Positions 50,771 through 60,439 are shown, numbered from the stretch's first letter. The stretch is 64,000 bases of DNA from Paenibacillus sp. JDR-2 (GCF_000023585.1 NC_012914.1:7105501-7169500); one strand, 5' to 3'. The notes: generated by a model from the sequence alone, not told the origin. Numbers and translations: made by a program.

Positions 50771-52728
50771 TCGAATAACCCCTCTTCCGCTTCGATTTGT
50801 GCGAGTACATTCTTGAGCTTGGCCGCCACTTCCTGCACGGTGCCCTCTAGTTGAGCCGCCGCGTTCGTCAAGTGGCCTCCGCCGCCCATTCGTTCCATCA
50901 CGACTTGTACATTCATATGCCCTAGCGATCGGGCGCTTATGCCGATAAGTCCATCCGGCCTTTCCCCAATAACAAACGAGGCATAAATATCCGTCATGTT
51001 AAGCAGCGTATCCGCCGATTGCGCGATCAGCAGCTGAGCCACCTTCCGGCCCGGCTCCGTCACCGCAATGGCTACATGATCGTAGTACACTTCGGCATGC
51101 TTGATAATCTCCGCCTTGCGTACATACTCCTCAAGATCCTCCTTCAGCATCCGTTGGATCATGGTCGAATCTGCGCCGTTACGGCGCAGGAACGATGCCG
51201 CATCAAAAGTGCGGGCCCCCGTCCGGAGCGAGAAGTTCTTCGTATCTACCGTAATGCCCGCCAGAAGCGCTGTCGCCTCGCGTACATCCAGCAGCACCCG
51301 GTCGTGAATATACTGCAGCAGCTCGGTGACAAGCTCGCAGGTTGAGGAGGCGTAAGGCTCCATATAGACCAGGATCGCGTTCGAGATAAATTCCTCGCCG
51401 CGGCGGTGGTGGTCAACCACTACAATTTTATTTGTCTGCGCCAGGATGCGCGGCTCTTTGACCATCGATGCTTTATGCGTATCAACCACAACGGCCAGCG
51501 TCCGGCCGTCCGTGATGCCAAGCGCCTGCTCCGGCGTAATGAACCGCTTCGTGAACTTCTCGTCCTCGCGCAGCATTTCCATCATCTTCTGAATCGCAGG
51601 ATTAATGCCTTCGAGCACGATATAGGCTTCCTTGCCAAACATCAGAGCCGCTTTCAGAATGCCAATTGCCGCGCCTATCGCATCCATATCCGGCATCTTA
51701 TGACCCATGATGACGACGTTGCCGCTCTCCTTGATCAAATCTCGAAGCGCATGCGCAACGACGCGGGCGCGGACACGGGTGCGTTTCTCCACCGCATTTG
51801 TCTTGCCTCCGTAGAACGACTGGCGCCCGCCAACCTTCACCGAAGCCTGGTCGCCGCCGCGTCCAAGGGCAATATCCAGACTGGACTGCGCCCATTGGCC
51901 AAGCTCGACTATGCTTTCCGCTCCGGCCGCGAAGCCGATACTGAGCGTAATCGGTATTTTCTGATCGGCGGTCATCTCCCGTACTTCATCCAAAATGACA
52001 AACCGCGACTGCTCCAGCTGCCTCAGCGTCTTCTGATCCGTAATTAGAAGAAACCTGTCCGAGGTTACCCGCTTCAGGTACAGCTGATATCGCTGCGCCC
52101 ACTCGGTAATCTCGGTCGTCACCTTCGACTGGAGGGAGCTCCGCTGATGGTCGTCCATCCCTTGCGTAACTTCCTCCAGGCTGTCGATCATAACGACGCC
52201 CATTGCGAGCTTCTCTTCATCGTATCGTTTGCTGAGCTGCCAGAGGAGCGTAATGTCCTGCACATACAGAATGCGCTCCTTCTGCTTGAAGAGCAGCTGG
52301 TAGACATGTCCGTCAACCGTTGCTTCAACGGTTCCTTCCTTGTCCTTAACCTGCTGCAGCGCCGGGAACAACTCGGTGAGCGGCATCCCGATCACCGATT
52401 CCTCACCCGCGATTTGCGCAATGTATGGATTATGCCATTCTACCGTACGGTCTTCGTTATACAAAATAACGCCAAACGGAAGCTCGCCGATGACGTCATT
52501 GCCGACCTTTTTCACCCGGTAGGATAACGTCCCGAGATACGACCTCAAATCCTTGCGGAATGCCCGTTCCGCAAGGACCGTATAGACCGCCGCGGCTATT
52601 GTGAGAAGAAGCGCGATAAGCCCCAGCACCCACCAAAACCAGGTGAGCACAACGGTCATAAGAACCATTAATGCGATAGACCAGACCTGATGCATGCCAT
52701 GCCATCGCGTGACAAGAAACTTCGGCAT
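50767..52728 (-). CDS. gdpP: Cyclic-di-AMP phosphodiesterase GdpP (YybT)
   Basis: A 653-residue membrane enzyme that hydrolyses c-di-AMP. Two N-terminal helices (about residues 12-50) are followed by a degenerate PAS (about 75-150), a GGDEF-like domain with a broken signature (SDRFLLITDQ where GGDEF would stand) and a DHH/DHHA1 domain (about 340-645). The DHH metal motifs are VIMGHKMPDMDAIGAAIG, VVVDTHK and VVDHHRRGEEFI, and the DHHA1 end is ERMGGGGHLTNAAAQLEG. All catalytic residues appear present. It lies between yybS and rplI, the standard order in Bacillales. Confidence 0.96.
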   Translation of the reverse strand: MPKFLVTRWHGMHQVWSIALMVLMTVVLTWFWWVLGLIALLLTIAAAVYTVLAERAFRKDLRSYLGTLSYRVKKVGNDVIGELPFGVILYNEDRTVEWHNPYIAQIAGEESVIGMPLTELFPALQQVKDKEGTVEATVDGHVYQLLFKQKERILYVQDITLLWQLSKRYDEEKLAMGVVMIDSLEEVTQGMDDHQRSSLQSKVTTEITEWAQRYQLYLKRVTSDRFLLITDQKTLRQLEQSRFVILDEVREMTADQKIPITLSIGFAAGAESIVELGQWAQSSLDIALGRGGDQASVKVGGRQSFYGGKTNAVEKRTRVRARVVAHALRDLIKESGNVVIMGHKMPDMDAIGAAIGILKAALMFGKEAYIVLEGINPAIQKMMEMLREDEKFTKRFITPEQALGITDGRTLAVVVDTHKASMVKEPRILAQTNKIVVVDHHRRGEEFISNAILVYMEPYASSTCELVTELLQYIHDRVLLDVREATALLAGITVDTKNFSLRTGARTFDAASFLRRNGADSTMIQRMLKEDLEEYVRKAEIIKHAEVYYDHVAIAVTEPGRKVAQLLIAQSADTLLNMTDIYASFVIGERPDGLIGISARSLGHMNVQVVMERMGGGGHLTNAAAQLEGTVQEVAAKLKNVLAQIEAEEGLFE

Positions 52729-52748
52729 TTCCTATTCGCCCCTATTGC

Positions 52749-53669
52749 TTATGATGATTTCGAAAACGACTTACGGATCGGAAAAGCGGCATCAAGTACG
52801 CCAATCAAGCTTAGCGGCGGGAAGATAAGAAGCGGAATTGCGATAATAACCGGAACCGCCTTATTCCATCTCCGCTGATGCGCGATGTAGAAGAAGAATC
52901 CGATTGCCTGAATCGTGAACGCATACTTCATAAGCGGCACCACATTCATAAGCGCTACGGAATAGAAGGAACTGCTGGTACTGTCTGCAAACATCTGCAG
53001 GATATAAACAACCAGGTAGTAAAAGACCATAATGCGCGGAAGCATCCAGTCCTTTGCCTTAGGCATGGTAGGAATATCCTCGATGGAAGACGCCAGCGCC
53101 TTGCGCGCAAAATATTGCGTTACGACCGCATACACGAAAGAGATCAGGATGATCGCCTGCGGAATCGAATGGATCATAATCTTGATGATGGATTCCGTGT
53201 AGTCGCTGTTCCACTCTTTCGGAAGCACATGCTCCGAGTCGAGGTCAGTCACCAAGCTGCGGACAAATTCACCGATTTGCTCAATAAACGATTGGTTCAG
53301 GACCCCTTCGAAAATAAGCAGCTCTGCCAGCAGACAGAACAGAATCGTCAGCGTCGTCCGCCTTAATATATACGGTGCTGAAGCCTTTTTCCGGTACATC
53401 TGCCCCATCACCATAGCGGGGATCAGGAAGAATAACGCGATAATAAGAACCGACGGCCCAAGTATAACTGCCGCGATAATCCATACCGGTACAAGATGCA
53501 GTAAAAAGGACCGGGTTGACAGCGTCGTATACAAAATAACGTAAGGCACCATCAGCAGCATGATGGTCAGCATATTAAACACAGGTACTGCTAATGACAA
53601 AATAAGAAGCAGAGACGCACCGCTCCATAGAACTGCTTTCATACCGGGCTTACCTTTCAAGCCGTTCAC
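52749..53669 (-). CDS. yybS: YybS family membrane protein (DUF2232)
   Basis: A 306-residue integral membrane protein with about eight predicted helices, matching DUF2232. Segments IIALFFLIPAMVMGQMYRKKASAPYILRRTTLTILFCLLAELLIFE and LIGVLDAAFPIRK are typical. Function unknown. It is upstream of gdpP by 20 bases. The GTG at 53669 is the longest start, but the AAGAGGTGAA next to it could also serve a TTG or ATG up to ten codons downstream, so the N-terminus is uncertain. Confidence 0.88.
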   Translation of the reverse strand: MNGLKGKPGMKAVLWSGASLLLILSLAVPVFNMLTIMLLMVPYVILYTTLSTRSFLLHLVPVWIIAAVILGPSVLIIALFFLIPAMVMGQMYRKKASAPYILRRTTLTILFCLLAELLIFEGVLNQSFIEQIGEFVRSLVTDLDSEHVLPKEWNSDYTESIIKIMIHSIPQAIILISFVYAVVTQYFARKALASSIEDIPTMPKAKDWMLPRIMVFYYLVVYILQMFADSTSSSFYSVALMNVVPLMKYAFTIQAIGFFFYIAHQRRWNKAVPVIIAIPLLIFPPLSLIGVLDAAFPIRKSFSKSS

Positions 53670-53822
53670 CTCTTGCGTACATAATCAGTAAACAAACATT
53701 CAAACTCCATTATATCATAAAAGCAAAATAGATCACGCACATCCTTTGGCGCTTGCCGCCCGTCTATTGCGGATCAGGCGCCGGAGCCGCCATAGACCGT
53801 CCCGGCGCTGTTCTGGATGCCA

Positions 53823-55688
53823 TCAGCCGGCTCCGCCGGCCTTCCATAACGCATCGCCCGCCGCGGTCACTTCAAACCCCAGGTTGTCCAGCAAGGACAA
53901 TGGCATAAACATCCGGGTTCCGATCGATATTAGAGCAGCTTTAACGTCTCCTGCCTCCAGCTGATACCCCCGCTCCAGCATAAGCATCCCTTCCGAGGGG
54001 GCAAGCTCGGCGCCGGTAATAACGAGAGAAGTAGGGTTATTGCTTCGCTTGGCAATGAACTTGTGAGCCGCTTTATCCCATGCCAGTCTGTAGCCCTGCT
54101 GTTCAAGCGAACGGACATCCACGTACGGCACGCCTTTATAATCGACCACCGCGTATTGACGGGTACCCCAGCTAAGCAGTCCCGCTCCGCTCTTCACCCT
54201 TGCGAATTCGCTGCGTACCGACTGACCGGCCCGAGCTTCCTTGTTCAGTTGACCTTTATCGAGTGCCAACTTCCCTCCGACAAGCACATAACGGATGCCG
54301 TCCGACAACCGCTCCGGATGCTCAACCGTTGAACGGTCTTTAATCGTCTTGTAATCGAAGATGACGATATCCGCATCCATTCCTCTGGCGAGCCTGCCCT
54401 TCTTGCGAAGTGCGGGGACTTGCTTCTCCAGCCTCTGCGCCGGCATAAGACTCATCTTCGAGAGCGCATCCATTAAGGAAAGGGTATGCTTCTCCCGGAC
54501 ATACCTGCCGATCGTTCTTGCGTATGTGCCTGAAGCACGCGGATGATTATTGTTGCCCGGTTCCAGGATCGCATCGCTCCCGATCATCACGTAAGGCGCC
54601 TTTAACGCATTTACGACATCCTGCTCGGGGATGGCGTAAGCTACCGCCAGCTTGCCTTCCGCGCGGTATCGGCCAAATGTCTCTTCCGTTAAGCGATGAT
54701 TGGTCCCCGCAATCTGCAAATCATGGAACGTAATCCGGAATCTCGATTGCCAGCCCTCGTCGAACCTTGCCGAGTTCAGGAAGGTCCCCCAATAATCGTA
54801 GGGATAAACGCAGGCGGTAATATCGAGCCCCTGTCTGCGGACAGTCTCCAGAAGGGAAAGCGACTTCCTCATCGAGAAGGTGCCCCCTGTGCTGTTGATA
54901 TGATCAACATGGACGGCTGCCCCTGTTCTCCGGGCGTAACCGATCAACTCGTTAAGGGCATCCATATTGGTGCCCGGCTCCTCCATATCGGAATAACGGG
55001 CATGGAAATAGACAGGCACGTTGTAATCATAAGCTAGCTCCATCATCGGCAGGATCTCGGCCGCCGTTATGCCCGGCACATATTCAAGGCTGAAGGAAAT
55101 GCCGAGCGCTCCGTTATTGAGTGCCTGCTCCGCCTGCTTGACCAGCTCTCTGATCTGTTCCGGCTGCGCGCTGTCGTAACGGCCGAGCTCATAACGGTTA
55201 CGGGCTTCCGTGTAGAAGAACGAAGCTCCGTAATTGAGCGGCGTCGTGCTATTTGCATAATAGTAATACCATTCTTTTGGCGTGGAGGTTCCGCCATGCA
55301 TGGCAATATTGGTCGTGACCCCGTCAGCGATCTTGTTCCAAACGCCAAGCGGGTTCGGATTGTAGGACAGGTTGTCGATAAATCCAGGCGCCACAACAAG
55401 ACCGGCTGCATTTATAATATGCTTACCCTTCAATGGCTTAGATGTAACAATCGCAATCTGGCCGCCGTTTATGCCGATATTCCAGCCCTTCTTATCCAGC
55501 CCGTTTTCCGGATTCATAACTCTGCCGCCGGCAATAACCGTATCATAGACCGCCTCCGATGCTGCCGCTTCGGCTGCCATGCCGTCTTCCACCTGCTCCG
55601 TTACCGAGATAACCAACGCAAATAATAATAAAACAAAAAGACGGTACCGTTTGCGGCCTCCGTCTTTTTGGTGCTCATTCCTATTCAT
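53823..55688 (-). CDS. Secreted amidohydrolase (D-aminoacylase-like) with stalk domain, atypical metal site
   Basis: A 621-residue exported protein. The signal segment is RKRYRLFVLLLFALVISVTEQ (about residues 12-32). Residues about 45-480 follow the N-acyl-D-amino-acid deacylase type of amidohydrolase: VYDTVIAGGRVMNPENG, PVYFHARYSDMEEPG, GAAVHVDHINSTG, MIGSDAILEP and DADIVIFDYKTIKD. The PGFID-HxH metal motif is replaced by APGFIDNLSYNPN, and the usual Cys of GNCG is Gly, so its catalysis is in doubt. About 110 C-terminal residues resemble a copper-amine-oxidase N-terminal (stalk) domain, often wall-associated. AGGAGGGG precedes the ATG. Confidence 0.82.
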   Translation of the reverse strand: MNRNEHQKDGGRKRYRLFVLLLFALVISVTEQVEDGMAAEAAASEAVYDTVIAGGRVMNPENGLDKKGWNIGINGGQIAIVTSKPLKGKHIINAAGLVVAPGFIDNLSYNPNPLGVWNKIADGVTTNIAMHGGTSTPKEWYYYYANSTTPLNYGASFFYTEARNRYELGRYDSAQPEQIRELVKQAEQALNNGALGISFSLEYVPGITAAEILPMMELAYDYNVPVYFHARYSDMEEPGTNMDALNELIGYARRTGAAVHVDHINSTGGTFSMRKSLSLLETVRRQGLDITACVYPYDYWGTFLNSARFDEGWQSRFRITFHDLQIAGTNHRLTEETFGRYRAEGKLAVAYAIPEQDVVNALKAPYVMIGSDAILEPGNNNHPRASGTYARTIGRYVREKHTLSLMDALSKMSLMPAQRLEKQVPALRKKGRLARGMDADIVIFDYKTIKDRSTVEHPERLSDGIRYVLVGGKLALDKGQLNKEARAGQSVRSEFARVKSGAGLLSWGTRQYAVVDYKGVPYVDVRSLEQQGYRLAWDKAAHKFIAKRSNNPTSLVITGAELAPSEGMLMLERGYQLEAGDVKAALISIGTRMFMPLSLLDNLGFEVTAAGDALWKAGGAG

Positions 55689-55819
55689 GAAGCCCCTCCT
55701 GAAGTCATGCTCGCGCTTGGCCTATTTTCTCCTAACCTATCTGAAAATATAGCCGCGCACGCCATGCATTTTTGGAGATGCTGAATGCTCTTAACTCATA
55801 ATTGCAAAATACGAACAAA

Positions 55820-56248
55820 TCAGGCCTCCATCGCAACCGATGGCGAACCCGGAATAAAGGACTGGCAGTAATCGATAATTTCGCTTCTGCGGACGATGCC
55901 GATGAAATGGCCGCGGTCGTCCACTACGGGTACAAAGTTCTGAACCTTCGCAAGGGCAATCAAATCCTTCATGTCTGCATCAATGCGAACCGAGCGGTTC
56001 ATCATACGGAGCGGCACATCCTGCAGCTTCACCTTATTAGCGTTCTCAAAGCTTACGCCCGGCGTGTTCTTCATGTACCAGAGCAGATCGCCTTCCGTTA
56101 CCGTACCCGCATAGCCCCCCTCTTCATTAATAATCGGGACCGCAGAGTAGCGGTGATGCTCCATCTTCTCTAGGGTTTGCCTGAGCGTTGCATCTTGCGT
56201 TACCGTAATAACCTCCTGCTTGGGCAGCAGAAAAAACGCAATATTCAT
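55820..56248 (-). CDS. Two-CBS-domain protein
   Basis: A 142-residue soluble protein made of one CBS pair (Bateman module). CBS1 is about residues 8-65 (VITVTQDATLRQTLEKMEHHRYSAVPIINEEGGYAGTVTEGDLL), CBS2 about 75-132 (QDVPLRMMNRSVRIDADMKDLIALAKVQNFVPVVDDRGHFIGIVRRSEII). Such modules bind adenine nucleotides; some small stand-alone CBS proteins in Firmicutes bind c-di-AMP. The c-di-AMP phosphodiesterase gene is 3 kb away, a suggestive but weak link. GGAG lies upstream of the ATG. Confidence 0.88.
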   Translation of the reverse strand: MNIAFFLLPKQEVITVTQDATLRQTLEKMEHHRYSAVPIINEEGGYAGTVTEGDLLWYMKNTPGVSFENANKVKLQDVPLRMMNRSVRIDADMKDLIALAKVQNFVPVVDDRGHFIGIVRRSEIIDYCQSFIPGSPSVAMEA

Positions 56249-56370
56249 CCGTCATTCAACTCCAATCTTTCCTAGTGGCTTCACTATAACATACGTAATG
56301 ACATATAACTTTTCGGACATGAATACAATCTTCTCGAGAGAGTCGATTATAGAAAGGATGAGATCCGTTC

Positions 56371-56724
56371 ATGTCCAGCGCTTCCTTCGAGCCTGATCGT
56401 TCCTCAACAGGTATAGACCCCAAAGTGGCAGGACTGCTTGCTTATTTCCTGGGCTTTATCACCGGTATTATATTCCTGGTCGTGGAGAAACAGAGCCGGT
56501 TCGTAAAATTTCATGCCCTTCAGTCTATCGCGATTTCCGTTGTATTTATTGTACTCAATATCGTGCTTGGTTTCATTCCCGTTATCGGCTGGCTTCTTGG
56601 TTTGGTTCTGACACCTCTTGGCTTTATTCTATGGATAGCCCTGATGCTGCTTGCCCTGCAGGGCAAGCGCTTCAAGCTGCCGTATATCGGCGACTGGGCG
56701 GAACAGCAATCATATAAATTCTGA
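56371..56724 (+). CDS. DUF4870-type small membrane protein
   Basis: A 117-residue protein with three predicted helices. The opening DPKVAGLLAYFLGFITGIIFLVVEKQSRFVKFHALQSIAIS and the segment IPVIGWLLGLVLTPLGFILWI are typical of DUF4870/Tic20-like membrane proteins. Function not established. AAAGGATGAG precedes the ATG. It is a single-gene unit with its own terminator. Confidence 0.87.
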   Translation: MSSASFEPDRSSTGIDPKVAGLLAYFLGFITGIIFLVVEKQSRFVKFHALQSIAISVVFIVLNIVLGFIPVIGWLLGLVLTPLGFILWIALMLLALQGKRFKLPYIGDWAEQQSYKF

Positions 56725-56731
56725 TTAGCTG

Positions 56732-56770
56732 AGGCAGTACGGGAGCGCAAGGATCCGTTGCTGCCTTTTT
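56732..56770 (+). terminator. Terminator of the DUF4870 gene
   Basis: AGGCAG-TA-CGGGA pairs with TCCGT-TG-CTGCCT, an interrupted stem, followed by TTTTT. Confidence 0.75.
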
Positions 56771-56802
56771 AATCACCTTGGCTGCCTATGTGTATGAACC
56801 GT

Positions 56803-57570
56803 TTAAGAATTCAGGAACAGGGTGGCATGACAGTACCGTTTGGCCAGCGAATGAAAGTAAGAAGTACGGATCGAAATGACGGCGATGAACAAAATATGGC
56901 GCAATGCCTCTGTCTGCTCTTCGCTTAACCGCGGCAATATTTGCAGGAACGGCTCCGAAGCGCTGTGAAGCATCTGCTCCATAATAGCCTCCCTGTCCTT
57001 CGCATCCGTGTATGGACGAGCCATATCGAACAGCCGGTACCCTCTCGCGGCAAGCTCTTCATACATGGAAGTATACGCCGCATAGAGCTCAAGCGGACCA
57101 ATCAAGTCGTCTGTTTCGTCTTCCGGTTTATTGAATAGCCGGTCGAACAGCTTCCGTATGGAACCAAAATCGAGACTGGACTTCAGGTCCTCAATAATAA
57201 ACAAGAGTGCTGTCTGATTCAGAGAATATTTCTTGCCGATTTTCGGGCAGTCGAAATAAGCCTTGAAATCTCTCTTTACCCAGTTTTGCATCGATGTAAT
57301 CGACATTTGCGAAAAATCTATTAATCCGCCTAACGCGGATATCTCCTGCAAAGAGAATCCTTTTACCTCGCGTCCTTTAATCAGCTTCACCAGGACAGGC
57401 GGAAGCGCCGTCGACAGGAATGCCGGCAGGGACGATCCGGATTCATAAGCATCACGGTGCGATTGTTTCCAAGCCTGCTGCAGAACCTGTAGGGGACCAC
57501 AACAATTTTGGCCTTGCATCGCAAGCAGCAAATCCGCCATCTCTTTGCGGGTAAGCGTAAAAGCCTCCAT
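56803..57570 (-). CDS. DUF1836 family protein
   Basis: A 255-residue protein. The middle matches DUF1836: FSLQEISALGGLIDFSQMSITSMQNWVKRDFKAYF followed by GKKYSLNQTALLFIIEDLKSSLDFGSIRKLF. The first part of this domain resembles a MerR-like helix-turn-helix, so DNA binding is possible. The C-terminal part is helical. The ATG at 57570 is chosen because AAGGAGGT lies 9 bases before it; the frame stays open 36 codons further upstream without a site. Function unknown. Confidence 0.85.
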   Translation of the reverse strand: MEAFTLTRKEMADLLLAMQGQNCCGPLQVLQQAWKQSHRDAYESGSSLPAFLSTALPPVLVKLIKGREVKGFSLQEISALGGLIDFSQMSITSMQNWVKRDFKAYFDCPKIGKKYSLNQTALLFIIEDLKSSLDFGSIRKLFDRLFNKPEDETDDLIGPLELYAAYTSMYEELAARGYRLFDMARPYTDAKDREAIMEQMLHSASEPFLQILPRLSEEQTEALRHILFIAVISIRTSYFHSLAKRYCHATLFLNS

Positions 57571-57748
57571 ATCGCTTACCTCCTTATGACCTAAAGGGAT
57601 TGGCTTGATGATTACAAGCTCATCTGAACTTATCATACGCCCCTGTACAGAGCCTTGTAAAGACGAGGTATTTGCCAAAATTGTAATGATAGCTCCGAAT
57701 TTTTCGTCATAATGGTTGGTATTGCGCCCGTAAAGTAAAATAGCAGGT

Positions 57749-57778
57749 TTGCATCTGCTAGCTGAAGTTCGTTATAGT
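57749..57778 (+). promoter_or_regulatory. Sigma-A-type promoter of the CNNM/CorC gene
   Basis: TTGCAT (57749-57754), an 18-bp spacer and TATAGT (57773-57778). The -35 lies inside a small inverted repeat, TAGCAG...CTGCTA. Confidence 0.55.
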
Positions 57779-57826
57779 AGATCATAGGAACTTATAATAT
57801 TTCATAAAGGATTGTGAAGAACCCAA

Positions 57827-59164
57827 ATGGACAGTAGTATAGGATTTAATTTGTTTATGATTGCTGTATTAATTGTATTGACCGCCTTCTTCGTTGCTAC
57901 GGAGTTCGCAATTATCCGCCTTCGCTCGAGCCGAGTGGATCAGTTGGTGCTCGAAGGCAAGAAAAACGCGCTTGCCGTACAACGCGTGACAAGCAACCTT
58001 GATGCTTATCTTTCGGCTTGTCAGCTCGGTATTACGATTACCGCCCTCGGACTTGGTTGGTTAGGCGAACCGACCGTTGAACGAATTATCCATCCGTTAT
58101 TCGAGAAATTGGGCGTACACAGCGATTTGAATCATATTATTTCCTTTGTTATAGCATTCGTTGCCGTTACATTCCTGCATGTGGTCATGGGTGAACTTGC
58201 ACCGAAGACATGGGCCATCCAAAAAGCCGAATTTATCAGCTTTGCCGTAGCCAAACCGATTATCTACTTCCACAAGATCATGTACCCGTTCATCTGGGTG
58301 CTGAATGGTTCCGCAACTGGCCTGATCCGTATGTTTGGACTGAAGGCTGTGAAAGAGCATGAAGAAGCGCATAGCGAAGAAGAGATTCAGATCATTCTGA
58401 ACGACAGCTTCCAGAGCGGTAAAATCAATAACACCGAATACGGTTACGTGAGCCGGATCTTCGCCTTTGACGAAATGCTCGCCAAAGAGATCATGGTTCC
58501 GCGTACCGATATGATTTGCTTATATACGAATAATTCGATGATGGAGAATATGGACATCATCCGCAAAGAGCAGTACACGCGCTTCCCGGTAGCAACGGGC
58601 AGCAAAGACAACATTGTTGGCATGATCAACACGAAGCAGCTGTTCCTTGAATTCCAGGAAAACAAAGAGTTCAACTTTCAGAAGCTGGTTCATCCGGTCC
58701 TGGCCGTGTCCGAGGTTTTGCCGGTTAAGACGCTCCTGAAGCGCATGCAGCAGGAACGCGTTCATATCGCGGTTCTGATGGACGAATACGGCGGCACTTC
58801 CGGTATGATTACCATCGAAGACATCTTGGAAGAAATCGTCGGCGAGATTCGCGATGAATTCGATACCGATGAACGAAAAGAAATCGAGAAGCTTGCGGAT
58901 AACTGCTACCTGCTTGACGGTAAAGTCTCGCTTGACCATGTATCCGAAATAACTGGCGTTGCAATCGACCAGGAAGATGTAGACACGGTCGGCGGCTGGC
59001 TGTTCACGGAATTTACCGATCCGAAGCCGGGCAAGGAAATGCACTACGAGAATCTCCGTTTTATCATCCGTGAGGTTGGCAAGCACCGTATTAAGAAAGT
59101 CGAACTTATTATCGAAGAAGAAGCTGACGAGAGCACTCATGAAGCCGAAGTTGAAACGGCGTAA
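57827..59164 (+). CDS. CNNM/CorC (hemolysin-like) ion-transport protein
   Basis: A 445-residue membrane protein. A DUF21/CNNM domain with three to four helices (residues about 1-190) starts AVLIVLTAFFVATEFAIIRLRSSRV. Then come a CBS pair (about 215-335: MVPRTDMICLYTNNSMMENMDIIRKEQYTRFPVATGSKDNIVGMINTK; MDEYGGTSGMITIEDILEEIVGEI) and a CorC/HlyC C-terminal domain (about 350-435). Relatives such as MpfA/YhdP export magnesium or protect from high magnesium. Despite the name, a haemolysin role is not expected. Confidence 0.92.
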   Translation: MDSSIGFNLFMIAVLIVLTAFFVATEFAIIRLRSSRVDQLVLEGKKNALAVQRVTSNLDAYLSACQLGITITALGLGWLGEPTVERIIHPLFEKLGVHSDLNHIISFVIAFVAVTFLHVVMGELAPKTWAIQKAEFISFAVAKPIIYFHKIMYPFIWVLNGSATGLIRMFGLKAVKEHEEAHSEEEIQIILNDSFQSGKINNTEYGYVSRIFAFDEMLAKEIMVPRTDMICLYTNNSMMENMDIIRKEQYTRFPVATGSKDNIVGMINTKQLFLEFQENKEFNFQKLVHPVLAVSEVLPVKTLLKRMQQERVHIAVLMDEYGGTSGMITIEDILEEIVGEIRDEFDTDERKEIEKLADNCYLLDGKVSLDHVSEITGVAIDQEDVDTVGGWLFTEFTDPKPGKEMHYENLRFIIREVGKHRIKKVELIIEEEADESTHEAEVETA

Positions 59165-59177
59165 ATTATACGATGAA

Positions 59178-59210
59178 CAAAGGGCAGCCCTCGAAGGCTG
59201 CCCTTTCCTT
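59178..59210 (+). terminator. Terminator of the CNNM/CorC gene
   Basis: AAAGGGCAGCC pairs perfectly with GGCTGCCCTTT around a 6-base loop, followed by a T-rich run; it may also act on the convergent antiporter gene. Confidence 0.85.
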
Positions 59211-59218
59211 TTATCCTG

Positions 59219-60364
59219 TTATGCCGTCTGCCTCTCTTTAAACACCTGCTTGAGGAGCGGCGGCGTAATAAGCGTCGTCAGAATAACAACCAGCACAACC
59301 GAAGTAAAATATTTCTCCGGCAATAATCCCGATTCTAGCCCCGACGCCGCTATTATTAACGCCACCTCGCCTCGTGACACCATCCCCGCTCCAATTGTTA
59401 TCGAAGACCGATTATTAAAGCCGGTCAGCCGGGCGCCAAGACCGCCTCCCAGCAGCTTCGTTACTACTGCAATAAGCGTTACAAGCACAATAAAGAGCAG
59501 TTGCTTCCCTACACCGTCAAAAGTTATATGCAATCCGATGCTTACGAAGAAGACCGGCACGAATAACGTATAAGCAATAGGTTCTACCTTGGATTCTACT
59601 TCATGCTTGAACGGCGACTGCGACACGGCAATGCCGGCTGCAAATGCCCCGATAATGCCTGCAATGCCCATTTCTTCCGCGAAGTAGGAGAAGGCGAAGC
59701 AGATGATCAATGCAGCGCTCATGGCCGTCTCCGTTACTTTCAACGGCGCAAACCATTTTAGGAAACGCGGCACAAGCAGCCACCCGACTAGACCGATAAC
59801 GACGAAGAATAATAACTTCTTGCCGATCAATAATCCAAGCGATACATCGCTGGCCGGCACTAGGAATCCCATCATGACCGCCAGCAGAATGACAACAAGC
59901 ACATCATCCACCACTGCAGCGCCCAGAATGGTCATCCCTTCACTCGATTGCAGCTTATCCATCTCTTTTAACGTCTGCACCGATATGCTTACCGAGGTCG
60001 CGCATAAGAGCAGCCCCAGAAACAACGCCTCGTTGTTCGACAATCCAAGTGCCGACGCAATCCCGTAGCCTCCAACAAAGGGCAATATGATGCCTCCAAC
60101 CGCTACGGCAAAGGATGGTTTCCAGTTCTTCCGCAGCTGATCAAGATCCGTTTCGAGACCCGCAATAAACATTAACAGCAGAACGCCAATTTCCGAGAAG
60201 TGACCGATAAAATCATCTGGTTTCACCCAGCCTAGCACTGCTGGTCCGATAATGATGCCAGCTAGCAGCTTTCCAAGGACGGCAGGCTGTCCCAGTCTTA
60301 CCGATAAAGCACCTGCAGCCTTGGTTGAGACTATAATAATGGCTAGATAAAGAATAAATTCCAT
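59219..60364 (-). CDS. CPA2-type cation/proton antiporter
   Basis: A 381-residue membrane protein with about 12 helices of the Na+/H+ exchanger (KefB-like, CPA2) family. Typical parts are RLGQPAVLGKLLAGIIIGPAVLGW, FIAGLETDLDQLRKNWKPS, GILGAAVVDDVLVVILLAV-like (AAVVDDVLVVILLA, the paired Asp motif) and SRGEVALIIAASG. There is no TrkA domain, so nucleotide gating is unlikely. ATG 60364 is chosen because GAAGGAGGAAGGAG precedes it; the upstream open frame is not supported. Confidence 0.92.
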   Translation of the reverse strand: MEFILYLAIIIVSTKAAGALSVRLGQPAVLGKLLAGIIIGPAVLGWVKPDDFIGHFSEIGVLLLMFIAGLETDLDQLRKNWKPSFAVAVGGIILPFVGGYGIASALGLSNNEALFLGLLLCATSVSISVQTLKEMDKLQSSEGMTILGAAVVDDVLVVILLAVMMGFLVPASDVSLGLLIGKKLLFFVVIGLVGWLLVPRFLKWFAPLKVTETAMSAALIICFAFSYFAEEMGIAGIIGAFAAGIAVSQSPFKHEVESKVEPIAYTLFVPVFFVSIGLHITFDGVGKQLLFIVLVTLIAVVTKLLGGGLGARLTGFNNRSSITIGAGMVSRGEVALIIAASGLESGLLPEKYFTSVVLVVILTTLITPPLLKQVFKERQTA

Positions 60365-60439
60365 TGCCGCTCCTTCCTCCTTCATTTCAGCATAACAAAA
60401 GGAGCCTGCTCCTATGCAAACTCCTTGAAATAGACAGAA

